This document shows positions 42,201 through 50,403 of a stretch of DNA of 59,032 nt, piece after piece. The notes under the pieces are model-generated. The model saw only the letters and a program-made list of their open reading frames with translations, did no database searches and was not told the origin of the DNA. The DNA lies in the NCBI RefSeq assembly GCF_001612985.1, contig NZ_BDBM01000037.1, forward strand, positions 1 to 59,032, read 5' to 3'. The translations under genes were made by a program, and so were the position numbers. Within the stretch, counting starts at the first letter, position 1; each line of letters opens with the position of its first letter. Source of the stretch: Nocardia gamkensis NBRC 108242 (GTDB lineage Bacteria > Actinomycetota > Actinomycetes > Mycobacteriales > Mycobacteriaceae).

Positions 42201-42719
42201 CTCGCTGTCCGAGCTGATGGTCAGCGACGTGCACTCGCCCATGCGGCTGCGGTCGGCCGACACCACCACAGCGTTGCGATCGATCACGTCGACCGAGGAC
42301 TCCGAGACCCGCACGAACATCGCCTCCAGCGCCGCCCGGTCGCCCTGCGGCGGCGCGGTGGCCAGCAGCATGCCGCCCCGCTCGGGCAGCTGGGCGATGG
42401 TCTCGCACGGGATCGTCGCCTTCAGGTCGATCGGGACCTGCGACATCAGCGGCGCCTGCACGTTGCCGAGCGTCCCGCTCTGCGGCCACTTCAGCACCGC
42501 GGTCGTCTGCGTGACCGGCAGGAACGGAGTCGCCAGCGCGAACAGCGCGCCGAGCAGACCGGCGAGCAATGCGATGAGCCGAGCGGTCCGGAAATCGTTC
42601 GGAGTCACCGCCGGGGCGGCGGGGGGTTTCGTGAGAACAGCGGTTGCGGCGTCGGGCACGGTTGGCAATGCTATCTGCCCGTCTGTCCGCGCGGGCGTCG
42701 CGCCGCCGGGAGAAATCAC
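39294..42719 (-). CDS. arabinosyltransferase, EmbA/B/C family (second copy)
   Basis: A 1141-residue Emb arabinofuranosyltransferase, paralogous to the 33209-36556 gene over its full length. A Pro/Ala-rich cytoplasmic N-terminus precedes the first helix (ARLIALLAGLLGALFALATPF). The acidic catalytic pair is Asp313-Asp314 in GANTSDDGYIL, and HAGYM puts Met330 at the EmbB306-equivalent site. The C-terminal binding domain contains KTVTVPTY-like ends before DDWARDWGSLE. GTG 42719 lies 8 nt after CATACT, a possible -10. It is transcribed towards the other emb, unlike the embCAB operon of mycobacteria. Confidence 0.93.
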   Translation of the reverse strand: MISPGGATPARTDGQIALPTVPDAATAVLTKPPAAPAVTPNDFRTARLIALLAGLLGALFALATPFLPVTQTTAVLKWPQSGTLGNVQAPLMSQVPIDLKATIPCETIAQLPERGGMLLATAPPQGDRAALEAMFVRVSESSVDVIDRNAVVVSADRSRMGECTSLTISSDSERTYAAFAGLTKQVERPVEGAAPGTTELVTVPVEGQLGGDLRPQVVGVFSDLKGAAPAGLSFDMTVDTRFSSSPTAIKLIAMISAVLCTLIALAALARLDSSDGRGHRRFLPANWLKPTWADGAVIGTLLLWHFAGANTSDDGYILSMVRVAPHAGYMANYFRWYGVPEAPFGWYYYVIQVFSEISTASPWVRLPALACAILCWLVISREVVPRLGRGVRTSKVALWTGGLVFLAFWLPFDNGLRSEPVVALGALLTWVSIERAIATGRLLPAAVAILVAAFTLAAAPTGLMCVAALLAGIRPMVRIVVRKHRHFAALGAGRWGSTLPLLAPIAAAGVLVLTVVYSDQTFAGIQEANRVRQVTGPNLAWYEDYLRYYYLFVETVDGSLSRRFAFLVMLLCLFTTMLVLLRRRQVPGIASGPTWRLMGVVFGTIFFMMFNPTKWTHHFGAYAGIAGSLAAVTAVAVSASALRARKNRAIFLAGLLFVLAIAFSGINGYWYVSSFGVPWFDKRISLHGYQSNTVMLMLFGLALALVGWYTLREDYTAPQPSAKTARGRRIRRFAAIPLTVVAALMVALEVLSLVKGAVSQYPAYSLARSNFDALGGSTCGLANDVLVEPDPNGGRLAPIIDPAHPPTDPADPLAGVDPVGFAPNGVPNDLSADSVEVKPGTGNTSTQSVGAAFAEGQSAGTGGGQGALGVNGSTVALPFGLDPATTPILGSYQNGVQQPANVTSSWYGLPARSADRPLVVISAAGRILSFDDTGAMKYGQSLTVDYGKHLPDGSVQKLGTYLPRDIGPFPSWRNLRVPLDEIAPEADAVRIVANDPILIGDQWLAFTPPRMPKLQTLNSLLGSQQPILLDWAVGLQFPCQRPFDHENGVAEVPGYRILPDRPLAISSTNTWQAEEFGGPLGFSQMLAKSVTVPTYLKDDWARDWGSLERYDQYDRNAVPAKLETGTTTRSGFWSPGSLRVF

Positions 42720-42843
42720 GGGTCCTCAGTATGTTCGGAGCCGACTGCCAGAATGTTGTGCCGACGGGCCGGAGAAATGGCGCCCGACGACCAATCGACC
42801 CCGTCCTGCTGACCGCTACCGACCACAATGGAAAGGTGGGCCT

Positions 42844-43341
42844 ATGACCAAGGTGAATCTCTCGACGAACTACGGACCGATCGTCCTCGAACTCGACGAC
42901 CAGAAAGCGCCGAACACGGTGCGCAATTTCGTGGACTACGTGAACGCGGGCCACTACAACGGCACGATCTTCCACCGCGTCATTCCCGGCTTCATGATCC
43001 AGGGCGGCGGCTTCGAGCCCGGCCTGCGCCAGAAGGGCACGCAAGCGCCCATCCAGAACGAGGCGAACAACGGCCTGAAGAACAACAAGTACACCGTCGC
43101 GATGGCCCGCACCAACGACCCGCACTCGGCCACCGCGCAGTTCTTCATCAACGTCTCCGACAACGACTTCCTCAACCACTCCGCGCCCACCGCGGCGGGC
43201 TGGGGCTACACCGTCTTCGGCGCGGTGACCGAAGGCACCGACGTGGTCGACAAGATCGCGGGCGTCGCCACCGGCTCGGCCGGCGGGCACCAGGACGTCC
43301 CGGTGAGCGACGTCGTCATCGAAACCGCCACCGTCAGCTGA
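42844..43341 (+). CDS. ppiB: peptidyl-prolyl cis-trans isomerase, cyclophilin type
   Basis: A 165-residue cytoplasmic cyclophilin that catalyses proline isomerisation during folding. Active-site residues are visible in FHRVIPGFMIQGGG (Arg, Phe, Met, Gln), MARTNDPHSATAQFFIN and WGYTVFG. The sequence follows the E. coli PpiB pattern closely (QAPIQNEANNGLKNNKYTVA and DKIAGVATGSAGGHQDVP), more than the usual actinobacterial PpiA. It has no signal peptide. The start ATG 42844 has AAAGGTGG upstream. It diverges from emb and converges on accD4. Confidence 0.95.
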   Translation: MTKVNLSTNYGPIVLELDDQKAPNTVRNFVDYVNAGHYNGTIFHRVIPGFMIQGGGFEPGLRQKGTQAPIQNEANNGLKNNKYTVAMARTNDPHSATAQFFINVSDNDFLNHSAPTAAGWGYTVFGAVTEGTDVVDKIAGVATGSAGGHQDVPVSDVVIETATVS

Positions 43342-43363
43342 TCATTCGGCGCCCATGACGCGA

Positions 43364-43396
43364 ATCGGGCCGCGCCCCAGAGGGGTGCGGCCCGAT
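43364..43396. terminator. bidirectional terminator hairpin
   Basis: ATCGGGCCGCGCCCC and GGGGTGCGGCCCGAT pair over 15 positions with one wobble and an AGA loop, between the convergent ppiB and accD4 genes. Confidence 0.8.
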
Positions 43397-43409
43397 CGTG
43401 TTCCACAGC

Positions 43410-44954
43410 CTACAGCGGCAGCAGGTGATGCTTGCGCGGGTTGCGGGCAATAGCCTTGTCCCGCAACAGTTGGAGCGCACGACGGATTTCCAGCCGGGTC
43501 GTCGCGGGCTCGATGACCGCGTCGACGTATCCGCGCTCGGCGGCCACCCACGGGGTCGCCACGGTGGCGTTGTAGAAGTCGATCATCTGCTGGCGGATCG
43601 CGGCGCGCTGGTCCTCGGGCGCGGCCTCGATCTGCTTGGCTCCGATCAGGCTGACCGCGCTCTCCGCGCCCATGACGGCGATCCGCGCGGTGGGCCAGGC
43701 CAGGTTCACATCGGCGCCCAGCTGCTTGGAGCCCATCACGGCGTAGCCGCCGCCGTAGGACTTGCGGATCACCACGGTGACCTTCGGGACCGACGCCTCC
43801 ACGTAGGAGAACAGGAACCGTCCACCACGCTTGATGACGCCGATCTTCTCCTGTTCCACACCGGGCAGGAACCCGGGCGTGTCGACGACGAACACCAGCG
43901 GGATCTCGAACGCGTCGCACAGCCGCACGAAATGCGCGGCCTTGTCCGAGGCGCGGGCGTCCAGCGCTCCCGCGTACACCATCGGCTGGTTGGCCACCAC
44001 GCCGACGCTGCGCCCGTCCACCCGGGCGAATCCGGTGATGACGTTGCGGCCCGCCGACGCGCCGACCTCGTGGAAGGCGCCGTCGTCGAAGATGCGCAAC
44101 AGGATCTCGTGCATGTCGTACCCGGAGTTGTCGGAGTCCGGGACGATCGAGTTCAGTTCCAGGTCGCTGTCGGTGGTCTCCGGCTCCAGGCCGGGATTCA
44201 CGACCGGCGCCAGCTCCTGGCAGCTGGTCGGCAGGTAGCCCAGGTAATCGCGCACCCACTCGAACGCGGCCGCCTCGTCCTTGGCCACGTGGTGGATGTT
44301 GCCGTACTCCGCCTGGCTGCGCGCCCCGCCGAGTTCCTCGAGGCTGACGTCCTCACCGGTGACCTCCCGGATCACCTTCGGGCCGGTGACGAACATGTAC
44401 GCCTCTTCGGTCGCCACCACCACGTCGGTGTTGATCGGGGCGTAGACGGCGCCACCCGCGCACTTGCCGAGGATCATCGAGATCTGCGGAACCAGGCCGG
44501 ACAGCGGCTCCTGGCGGCGGCCCAGCTCGGCGTACCACGCCAGCGAGGTCACCGCTTCCTGCACGCGGGCGCCGCCGGAGTCGTTGATACCGACCACCGG
44601 GCAGCCGACCTTGGCCGCGTACTCCAGGATCCCGGCGACCTTGCGGCCGAACATCTCGCCGACCGAACCGCCGTACACGGTCTGGTCGTGCGAGAACACC
44701 GCCACGGGCCTGCCTTCGACCAAGCCGTGCCCGGTGACCACACCGTCGCCGTAGAGCGCGGCGGGATCGCCCGGTTTGCGTACCAGCGCGCCGATCTCCA
44801 CGAAGGTTCCCGGATCGAGCAGCATGTTGATCCGGTCGCGGGCGCTGGGGATGCCTTTCTTCGCCCGCTTGGCGATCCCCGCTTCACCCGCGGGCTCCTG
44901 CGCCAAATCCAGGCGCTTGCGCAGGTCGGCGAGTTTTTCGGCAGTCGTGCTCAC
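43410..44954 (-). CDS. accD4: acyl-CoA carboxylase beta subunit AccD4
   Basis: AccD4 is the carboxyltransferase subunit that, with AccA3 and AccD5 in mycobacteria, carboxylates the long acyl-CoA used as the alpha branch of mycolic acids. The protein is 514 residues with both crotonase-like halves. They are visible in INDSGGARVQEAVTSLAWYA, MILGKCAGGAVYAP, VDTPGFLPGVEQE and KSYGGGYAVMGSKQLGADV. GTG 44954 overlaps the pks13 stop by 4 bp, so it is translationally coupled to the enzyme that uses its product. This matches the M. tuberculosis fadD32-pks13-accD4 order. Confidence 0.96.
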   Translation of the reverse strand: MSTTAEKLADLRKRLDLAQEPAGEAGIAKRAKKGIPSARDRINMLLDPGTFVEIGALVRKPGDPAALYGDGVVTGHGLVEGRPVAVFSHDQTVYGGSVGEMFGRKVAGILEYAAKVGCPVVGINDSGGARVQEAVTSLAWYAELGRRQEPLSGLVPQISMILGKCAGGAVYAPINTDVVVATEEAYMFVTGPKVIREVTGEDVSLEELGGARSQAEYGNIHHVAKDEAAAFEWVRDYLGYLPTSCQELAPVVNPGLEPETTDSDLELNSIVPDSDNSGYDMHEILLRIFDDGAFHEVGASAGRNVITGFARVDGRSVGVVANQPMVYAGALDARASDKAAHFVRLCDAFEIPLVFVVDTPGFLPGVEQEKIGVIKRGGRFLFSYVEASVPKVTVVIRKSYGGGYAVMGSKQLGADVNLAWPTARIAVMGAESAVSLIGAKQIEAAPEDQRAAIRQQMIDFYNATVATPWVAAERGYVDAVIEPATTRLEIRRALQLLRDKAIARNPRKHHLLPL

Positions 44955-47900
44955 TTGGCCCCTTTCACCTCGATCGCGGCGAGCTTCGCGGTCAGGTCGG
45001 CCCCGATCTTCCCGATCCGCGGTTCGTCGATGATCTGCAGGTGGTCGCCGGCGATGTGGACGACCTCCAAATTCGGGATGTACTCGTCCCAGCCGCCGTT
45101 CGGCACCCGGTCGGCGAAGCGCGGCTCGAGCTCGATCATCCCGTCGTGGTAGCGATCGGCGAGGTACAGCACCACATTGCCGTCATAGTGCGACGGTTGC
45201 ATTTTCGCGAGCTGACGGCTATCGATCCACGAGGTGCGCTGGTGTTCGAGCACGCCGCCGGGGATCTTCGCGCCGCTTATCTTGATCAGATCACTGATCA
45301 TCTTGAACTGCTCGTCGTCGGATGCCGCGGCCAGTGTCTCCAGCTGTTCGCGGTCCAATTCACCGTCGACGCCATAGGTCTTCTTGGCGAACACCTGGTA
45401 GCGCTCGATCCGCCGCACGCGCTCCTCGGGACTGTTGTCCTCGCCCTGAGTCGGAATGGCCAGATCGATCAGGCCGACCGTGCGCACGTCCGCGCCCTCG
45501 GCGCGGAGCAACTGGGCGGTCTGCATGGCCAGCACCGCACCCAGCGACCAGCCGTACAGCACGAACGGACCGTCGCCCTGGATCTTGCGCAGCTCGGGCA
45601 GGTACTGGCGCGCCCGCTCCTCGATCGAACCGTCGACCCGCTCGAGGCCGTACATCGGCGTCTCGGCGGGCAGCCGCTTCAACAGGGGCTCATACACCAG
45701 TGTGTTGCCGCCCGAGGGGTGGAACACGAAGACGGGCACGGCGTTCGAGCCCTCCGCGCGCGGCCGCAGCGGACGGACGAAACCGTCCACATCCGCGCCG
45801 CTGTCCTGCAGGTCGCGGACGATGTCGGAGAGCTGCTCGATGGTCTCGCAGTCGAGGACGTCGTCGACGGTGACCTCGGCCTTGACCCGTTCGGTCAGGC
45901 GCGCGGCCAGTTTCTCCGCGGTGTCCTCGTCCAGGATCGGCAGCGTGTTGAAGATGCCTCCGGCCGATTTCCCGGTGACCACCGCCCAGGTGGCGAAGGT
46001 CAGGCGCTCGGCGGCGTCGCGCGGCGGAACGTCGTCCTCGTCGGCGGGTTGCTGCGCGCCGCCGAAGACGGCCGCGGGGGTTGCCACAACCGCAGCGACC
46101 GGTTGCGCGGCGGGAGCGTCACCTTCGACAGCTTTCTCCGGGCTCGCGGTAGTCACTGGTGCGGGGGCCGAAGCGACCTCGGTCGCAGCGGTTTCCGGTG
46201 TGGCGGTGGACTCACCGGCCATACCGGTGTCCGGCGCAGCGCCCGCCACCGCGGCGACCGGGTCGGCGCCGGTGGCCAGGGCCGCACGGGCCGTAGCGAT
46301 GAAATCGGCGTCTACAGCCATCTCGCCCGTGCCGCCCGCTGCCTTGTCGGCAGCCTGCTGGTCGGCCATCGCCTGCACCTCGTCGCGGTGCTCGATCGCG
46401 TACCGCAGCACCTTGCCGACCTCGTGCAGGCTCGCGTCCCGCACGGCCTGCACCTGCAGCTGCGGGATGTCGAACTCGTACTCGACCCGGTTCTTGATGC
46501 GCATCGCCATCAGCGAGTCCAAGCCGAGTTCCATCAGCGGGATCTCCATCGGAAGATCCTCGACCGCGTAACCCATGGACTCCGCGACGATCAGCGCGAG
46601 CCGCTCTTCGACGGTCTGCGTGCCGTTCGGATCCCACCGGTCACCGAAGGTCTCCACGACCTCGAGGTCGGCGTCGCTCTGTGTCTGCGCGGCGATCGCC
46701 GGGACCGGCTCGGCCGCCACGGGTTCCGGCAGCGGAGCGCCGGAGGTCACCACGGCGTCGAACACCAGGCGGAAGGCGTTGCCCTCCTTGGCGTGGACCT
46801 GCACCGAGGCGCCGCCGGGATGCGGGGTGAGCGTGGTGGTGAGCGTGCCCGCCGCCGGGATCGGCGCGTGCGGAATCGACGCGCCCAGCGCGACGTCGCT
46901 GAGCACCTGCGCCGACGCGGCACGCACCAGTCCGGCGAGATCGGTCACCGAGGACGCCTGGACCTCCCAGACGTGCCTGCCGTCCGGCAGCGCGACGTGC
47001 GCGCCGGGCAACCGGCCGTTGCCGCCCGTGACCAGCCGAACCTTCGGCCAGTACTCCTTGCGCACGAACGTGGTGCGCGGAACGTCGGCGTACTCACCCG
47101 GGCCGAGCAGCGAGGACAGATCGACCTTGTGCCCGTGCACGTAGAGCTGGGCGAGCGCGGCGATCACGCCCGCGGACTCGTCCTCCTTGCGCTTGAGCGT
47201 GGGGATGAGCTGCGCGTCGTGCACGCCTGCGGCGAAGGTGGTGCCCAGCACCTGCATCAACGCGACGGAATTCGGCGCCAGCTCCAGGAACGTGGTGTGG
47301 CCCGCGTCCACCGCGAGCTTCACCGCGTTGGTGAAGTACACGCTGTGGCGCATGTTCTTGACCCAGTAGTCCTCGTCGTGGATCGGGTCGTTGCCCGCGC
47401 GGAAGAACTCTTCCTTGTGCACCGTCGAGTACAAGCCGGTCTTCAGCTTGGTGGGCTCGATGCCGGCCAGTTCCGCGGCAAGCTCGCCGAGCAGCGGGTC
47501 CATCTGCGAGGTGTGGCCCGCGCCGCGGGTCTGCAGCACCCGGGCGAACTTGCCCGCCGCCTCCACCTGCGCCACGATCGCCGCCACCTGATCCTGCGGG
47601 CCGCCGATCACCGTGTTGGTCGGCGCCGCGTACACGGCGACCTCGACGTCCGGGTAGTCCGGCAGCAGGCTCGCGACGTCCTCGGCGCTGTACTCGATGA
47701 GCGCCATGTTGCGCACATCGTCGTCGCTGATCATCTGCTCGCCCTCGCCCATCAGGCGGGAACGGGCGCAGATCACGCGCACCGCGTCTTCGAGCGAGAG
47801 ACCACCGGCGATGTACGCGCCCGCGACCTCGCCCATGGAATGTCCGACCACCGCGTCGGGTTCGGCGCCGTGCGCGCGCAGCAGCGCGGCCAGGCCGATC

Positions 47901-50293
47901 TGGATGGTGAAGATGCCGACCTGCGAGGTGCCGACGTTGTAGTCCTGGCTGTCGTCCAGGAACAGCTCGCGCACCGAGTATCCGGCCTCGTCCTGCACCA
48001 GCTCGTCGACCTCGTCGACGGCCCCCGCGAAGATCGAGTTCTCCAGGTAGAGCTGCTTGCCCATCTTGCGGTGCTGCGCGCCGAAACCGGCGAGCACCCA
48101 CATCGGGCCCATGGCCGCGGGCGCGTCGGCGGTGAAGACGCCCGTACCCGGCTTGCCCGCCGCGATGGCGCGCAGTCCGGCGACCGCCTCCTCGTGCGTC
48201 TTGGCCAGCACCACGCCGCGCGAACGCCAGTGGCTGCGCTTGGCCAGCGACCGCGCCACGTCGGCGAGCGGGGTCTTCGCGCCCGCCTCGGACTCCAGCC
48301 AGTCGGCCAGCTCGGCGGCGGCCCGGCGGCGGCGCGAGGGCAGGTAACCCGACACCGGCAAGATCTGCGGCAGCGGCTCGATGCGCTCGGCGGTCCACTC
48401 GGAGACCGGCGTGGCGGCTTCGGCGGCCACGGATGCCTCGGCGACGGCGGCGATCTCGGCCTCCGCGACCACGGCATCGGCTTCCGCGACCACGTCCGTG
48501 GTCTCCTCGTCCAGCACGTCCTCGTTCAGCTGCGACTCGAGTTCGGCGAACGGCGCTTGCGTAGCGGCCCGCACGTATTCCTGGACGACGACGTGCGCGT
48601 TGGTGCCGCCGAAACCGAAGCCGGAGACGCCGATGGTCGCCGTGCCGCTGTAGCGCGGGAACTCGGTGGGCTCGTCGACGACCTTCAGGTGCGCCTGGTC
48701 CCACGGAATGTACGGGTTCGGACCGGCATAGCCGATGTTCGGCGGAATGACGTTGTGCTGCAACGACATGACCACCTTCGCCAGGCTCGCCGCACCGGCG
48801 CCCGACTCCAGGTGACCGAAGTTGGTCTTGGCCGAACCGAGCAGCGCGGGCTTGTCGGCGTCGCGGCCGCGGCCGACCACCCGGCCGAGCGCGTCCGCCT
48901 CGATCGGGTCGCCGAGCAGAGTGCCGGTGCCATGGGCCTCGACGTAGTCGACCGAGGACGGCGCGATGCCCGCGTCGCGGTAGGCGCGGCGCAGCACCTC
49001 GGCCTGAGCGTCGGGGTTCGGGGCGAGCAGGCCGTTGGACCGCCCGTCGTTGTTGACCGCCGAGCCCTTGATCACGGCGTAGATCGTGTCGCCGTCGCGC
49101 TCGGCGTCGGCGAGGCGCTTCAGCACCACCAGACCGCCGCCCTCGGAGCGGACCATGCCATCGGCGTCCTTGGAGAACGCCTTGATATGCCCGTCCTTGG
49201 CGATACCGCCGTTGGCGTCGAAACCGAGCGTGGCCATCGGCGCGAGCAGCATGTTCACGCCACCGGCCAGCGCCAGGTCGGCCTCGCCGCCGCGCAGTGC
49301 CTGCACCGCCTCGTGCACCGCGACCAGGGTCGAGGAGCAGGCGGTGTCGATGGACACCGACGGGCCACGGAAGTCGAAGAAGTAGGAGACCCGGTTCGGG
49401 ATGATCGAGCTGACGCTGCCCATGATCGCGTACGCCTCGGCCGACGCCGGCACGTTCGGATCGCGCTCGCTGCCCAGCCCGAGCGCCGCGAGCAGCATGA
49501 AGTCGTTGCCCGAGGAGCCGATGAACACGCCGACCGGCTCGCCCTTGAGATCGCTGGCCGGAATCCGCGCGTGCTCCAGCGCCTCCCAGGTCAGCTCCAT
49601 CGCCAGGCGCTGCTGCGGATCCACCCGCTCGACCTCGACCGGCGACATGGCGAAGAACTCGGCGTCGAAGCCTTTGACGACCGCTTGGTCGAGGTAGCCG
49701 CCCTTGGTGTTGGCCTTCTCGATCGCCTCGGCCAGCTGCGGCTCGTCCAGGAACTCCGACCAGCGTCCCTCGGGCAGCTCCCGGATGCCGTCACCGCGGC
49801 CGATGAGGAAATCCCAGGTCGACTCGGGGGTGTCACCCGCGCCGGGCAGCCGGGTCGACAAACCGACGATGGCGATGTCGTGCGCCTCGCCGGGACGGTA
49901 GCCCGCGGTGTAGAAGGCGTCGTCCGCGGCTTCCTCCGGCGCGTCCGGCTCGCCGTTGACGATCCGCTCGGCCAGCGAGGCGATGGTCGGGTGCTGGTAC
50001 ACGACCGTCGCGTTCAGCATCACGCCGGTCAGTTCCTCGATGTCCCCACCGAGGGCGAGGGCATCGCGCGAGGCGAGCCCGAACTCCTCCATCGGCCGGT
50101 CCACGGTGATCTGCTCGATCGGTTGCCCGGTCGCCTCGGAGACCCAGCGCCGCAGCCATTCACGCAGCTCCGCCACCGACATGTCGGTCTGCGCGCCACC
50201 CTTCGCGGACTCGGCCGGGGCCGCCGCGTCGGTGCCGGTCTCGACGGGCGGGGTGTCGGTCGTCTGGGTGGGCGTGCCCTCGTTGTCAGCCAT
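44951..50293 (-). CDS. pks13: polyketide synthase Pks13 (mycolate condensase)
   Basis: Pks13 joins the meromycoloyl chain from FadD32 to a carboxylated acyl chain and transfers the beta-keto mycolate to trehalose. The 1780 residues show the full ACP-KS-AT-ACP-TE order. The N-terminal ACP has Ser75 (GLASRDAL). The KS triad is Cys319 (DTACSST), His454 and His494. The AT Ser819 is in VGHSMGEV, the second ACP Ser1260 in LGLDSLMAM, and the thioesterase Ser1583 in GWSLG. An acidic Ala-rich linker (about 595-630) and an Ala/Pro linker (about 1300-1430) separate domains. GAGGA precedes ATG 50293. Confidence 0.97.
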   Translation of the reverse strand: MADNEGTPTQTTDTPPVETGTDAAAPAESAKGGAQTDMSVAELREWLRRWVSEATGQPIEQITVDRPMEEFGLASRDALALGGDIEELTGVMLNATVVYQHPTIASLAERIVNGEPDAPEEAADDAFYTAGYRPGEAHDIAIVGLSTRLPGAGDTPESTWDFLIGRGDGIRELPEGRWSEFLDEPQLAEAIEKANTKGGYLDQAVVKGFDAEFFAMSPVEVERVDPQQRLAMELTWEALEHARIPASDLKGEPVGVFIGSSGNDFMLLAALGLGSERDPNVPASAEAYAIMGSVSSIIPNRVSYFFDFRGPSVSIDTACSSTLVAVHEAVQALRGGEADLALAGGVNMLLAPMATLGFDANGGIAKDGHIKAFSKDADGMVRSEGGGLVVLKRLADAERDGDTIYAVIKGSAVNNDGRSNGLLAPNPDAQAEVLRRAYRDAGIAPSSVDYVEAHGTGTLLGDPIEADALGRVVGRGRDADKPALLGSAKTNFGHLESGAGAASLAKVVMSLQHNVIPPNIGYAGPNPYIPWDQAHLKVVDEPTEFPRYSGTATIGVSGFGFGGTNAHVVVQEYVRAATQAPFAELESQLNEDVLDEETTDVVAEADAVVAEAEIAAVAEASVAAEAATPVSEWTAERIEPLPQILPVSGYLPSRRRRAAAELADWLESEAGAKTPLADVARSLAKRSHWRSRGVVLAKTHEEAVAGLRAIAAGKPGTGVFTADAPAAMGPMWVLAGFGAQHRKMGKQLYLENSIFAGAVDEVDELVQDEAGYSVRELFLDDSQDYNVGTSQVGIFTIQIGLAALLRAHGAEPDAVVGHSMGEVAGAYIAGGLSLEDAVRVICARSRLMGEGEQMISDDDVRNMALIEYSAEDVASLLPDYPDVEVAVYAAPTNTVIGGPQDQVAAIVAQVEAAGKFARVLQTRGAGHTSQMDPLLGELAAELAGIEPTKLKTGLYSTVHKEEFFRAGNDPIHDEDYWVKNMRHSVYFTNAVKLAVDAGHTTFLELAPNSVALMQVLGTTFAAGVHDAQLIPTLKRKEDESAGVIAALAQLYVHGHKVDLSSLLGPGEYADVPRTTFVRKEYWPKVRLVTGGNGRLPGAHVALPDGRHVWEVQASSVTDLAGLVRAASAQVLSDVALGASIPHAPIPAAGTLTTTLTPHPGGASVQVHAKEGNAFRLVFDAVVTSGAPLPEPVAAEPVPAIAAQTQSDADLEVVETFGDRWDPNGTQTVEERLALIVAESMGYAVEDLPMEIPLMELGLDSLMAMRIKNRVEYEFDIPQLQVQAVRDASLHEVGKVLRYAIEHRDEVQAMADQQAADKAAGGTGEMAVDADFIATARAALATGADPVAAVAGAAPDTGMAGESTATPETAATEVASAPAPVTTASPEKAVEGDAPAAQPVAAVVATPAAVFGGAQQPADEDDVPPRDAAERLTFATWAVVTGKSAGGIFNTLPILDEDTAEKLAARLTERVKAEVTVDDVLDCETIEQLSDIVRDLQDSGADVDGFVRPLRPRAEGSNAVPVFVFHPSGGNTLVYEPLLKRLPAETPMYGLERVDGSIEERARQYLPELRKIQGDGPFVLYGWSLGAVLAMQTAQLLRAEGADVRTVGLIDLAIPTQGEDNSPEERVRRIERYQVFAKKTYGVDGELDREQLETLAAASDDEQFKMISDLIKISGAKIPGGVLEHQRTSWIDSRQLAKMQPSHYDGNVVLYLADRYHDGMIELEPRFADRVPNGGWDEYIPNLEVVHIAGDHLQIIDEPRIGKIGADLTAKLAAIEVKGAK

Positions 50294-50320
50294 CAATTCC
50301 TCAAGCTACCTGTGTCCGTA

Positions 50321-50347
50321 CCGGGCGTACCGTGAATTGACGCCCGG
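50321..50347 (-). other. short hairpin between fadD32 and pks13
   Basis: CCGGGCGT and ACGCCCGG are 11 nt apart in the 110-bp gap. It could modulate read-through from fadD32 into pks13 or be chance. Confidence 0.35.
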
Positions 50348-50403
50348 CGCGTGGGAAGGTCGGCGCCGAGCGTCGATGGTCGGTCCGAGGCCGCCCCTGG
50401 CAA

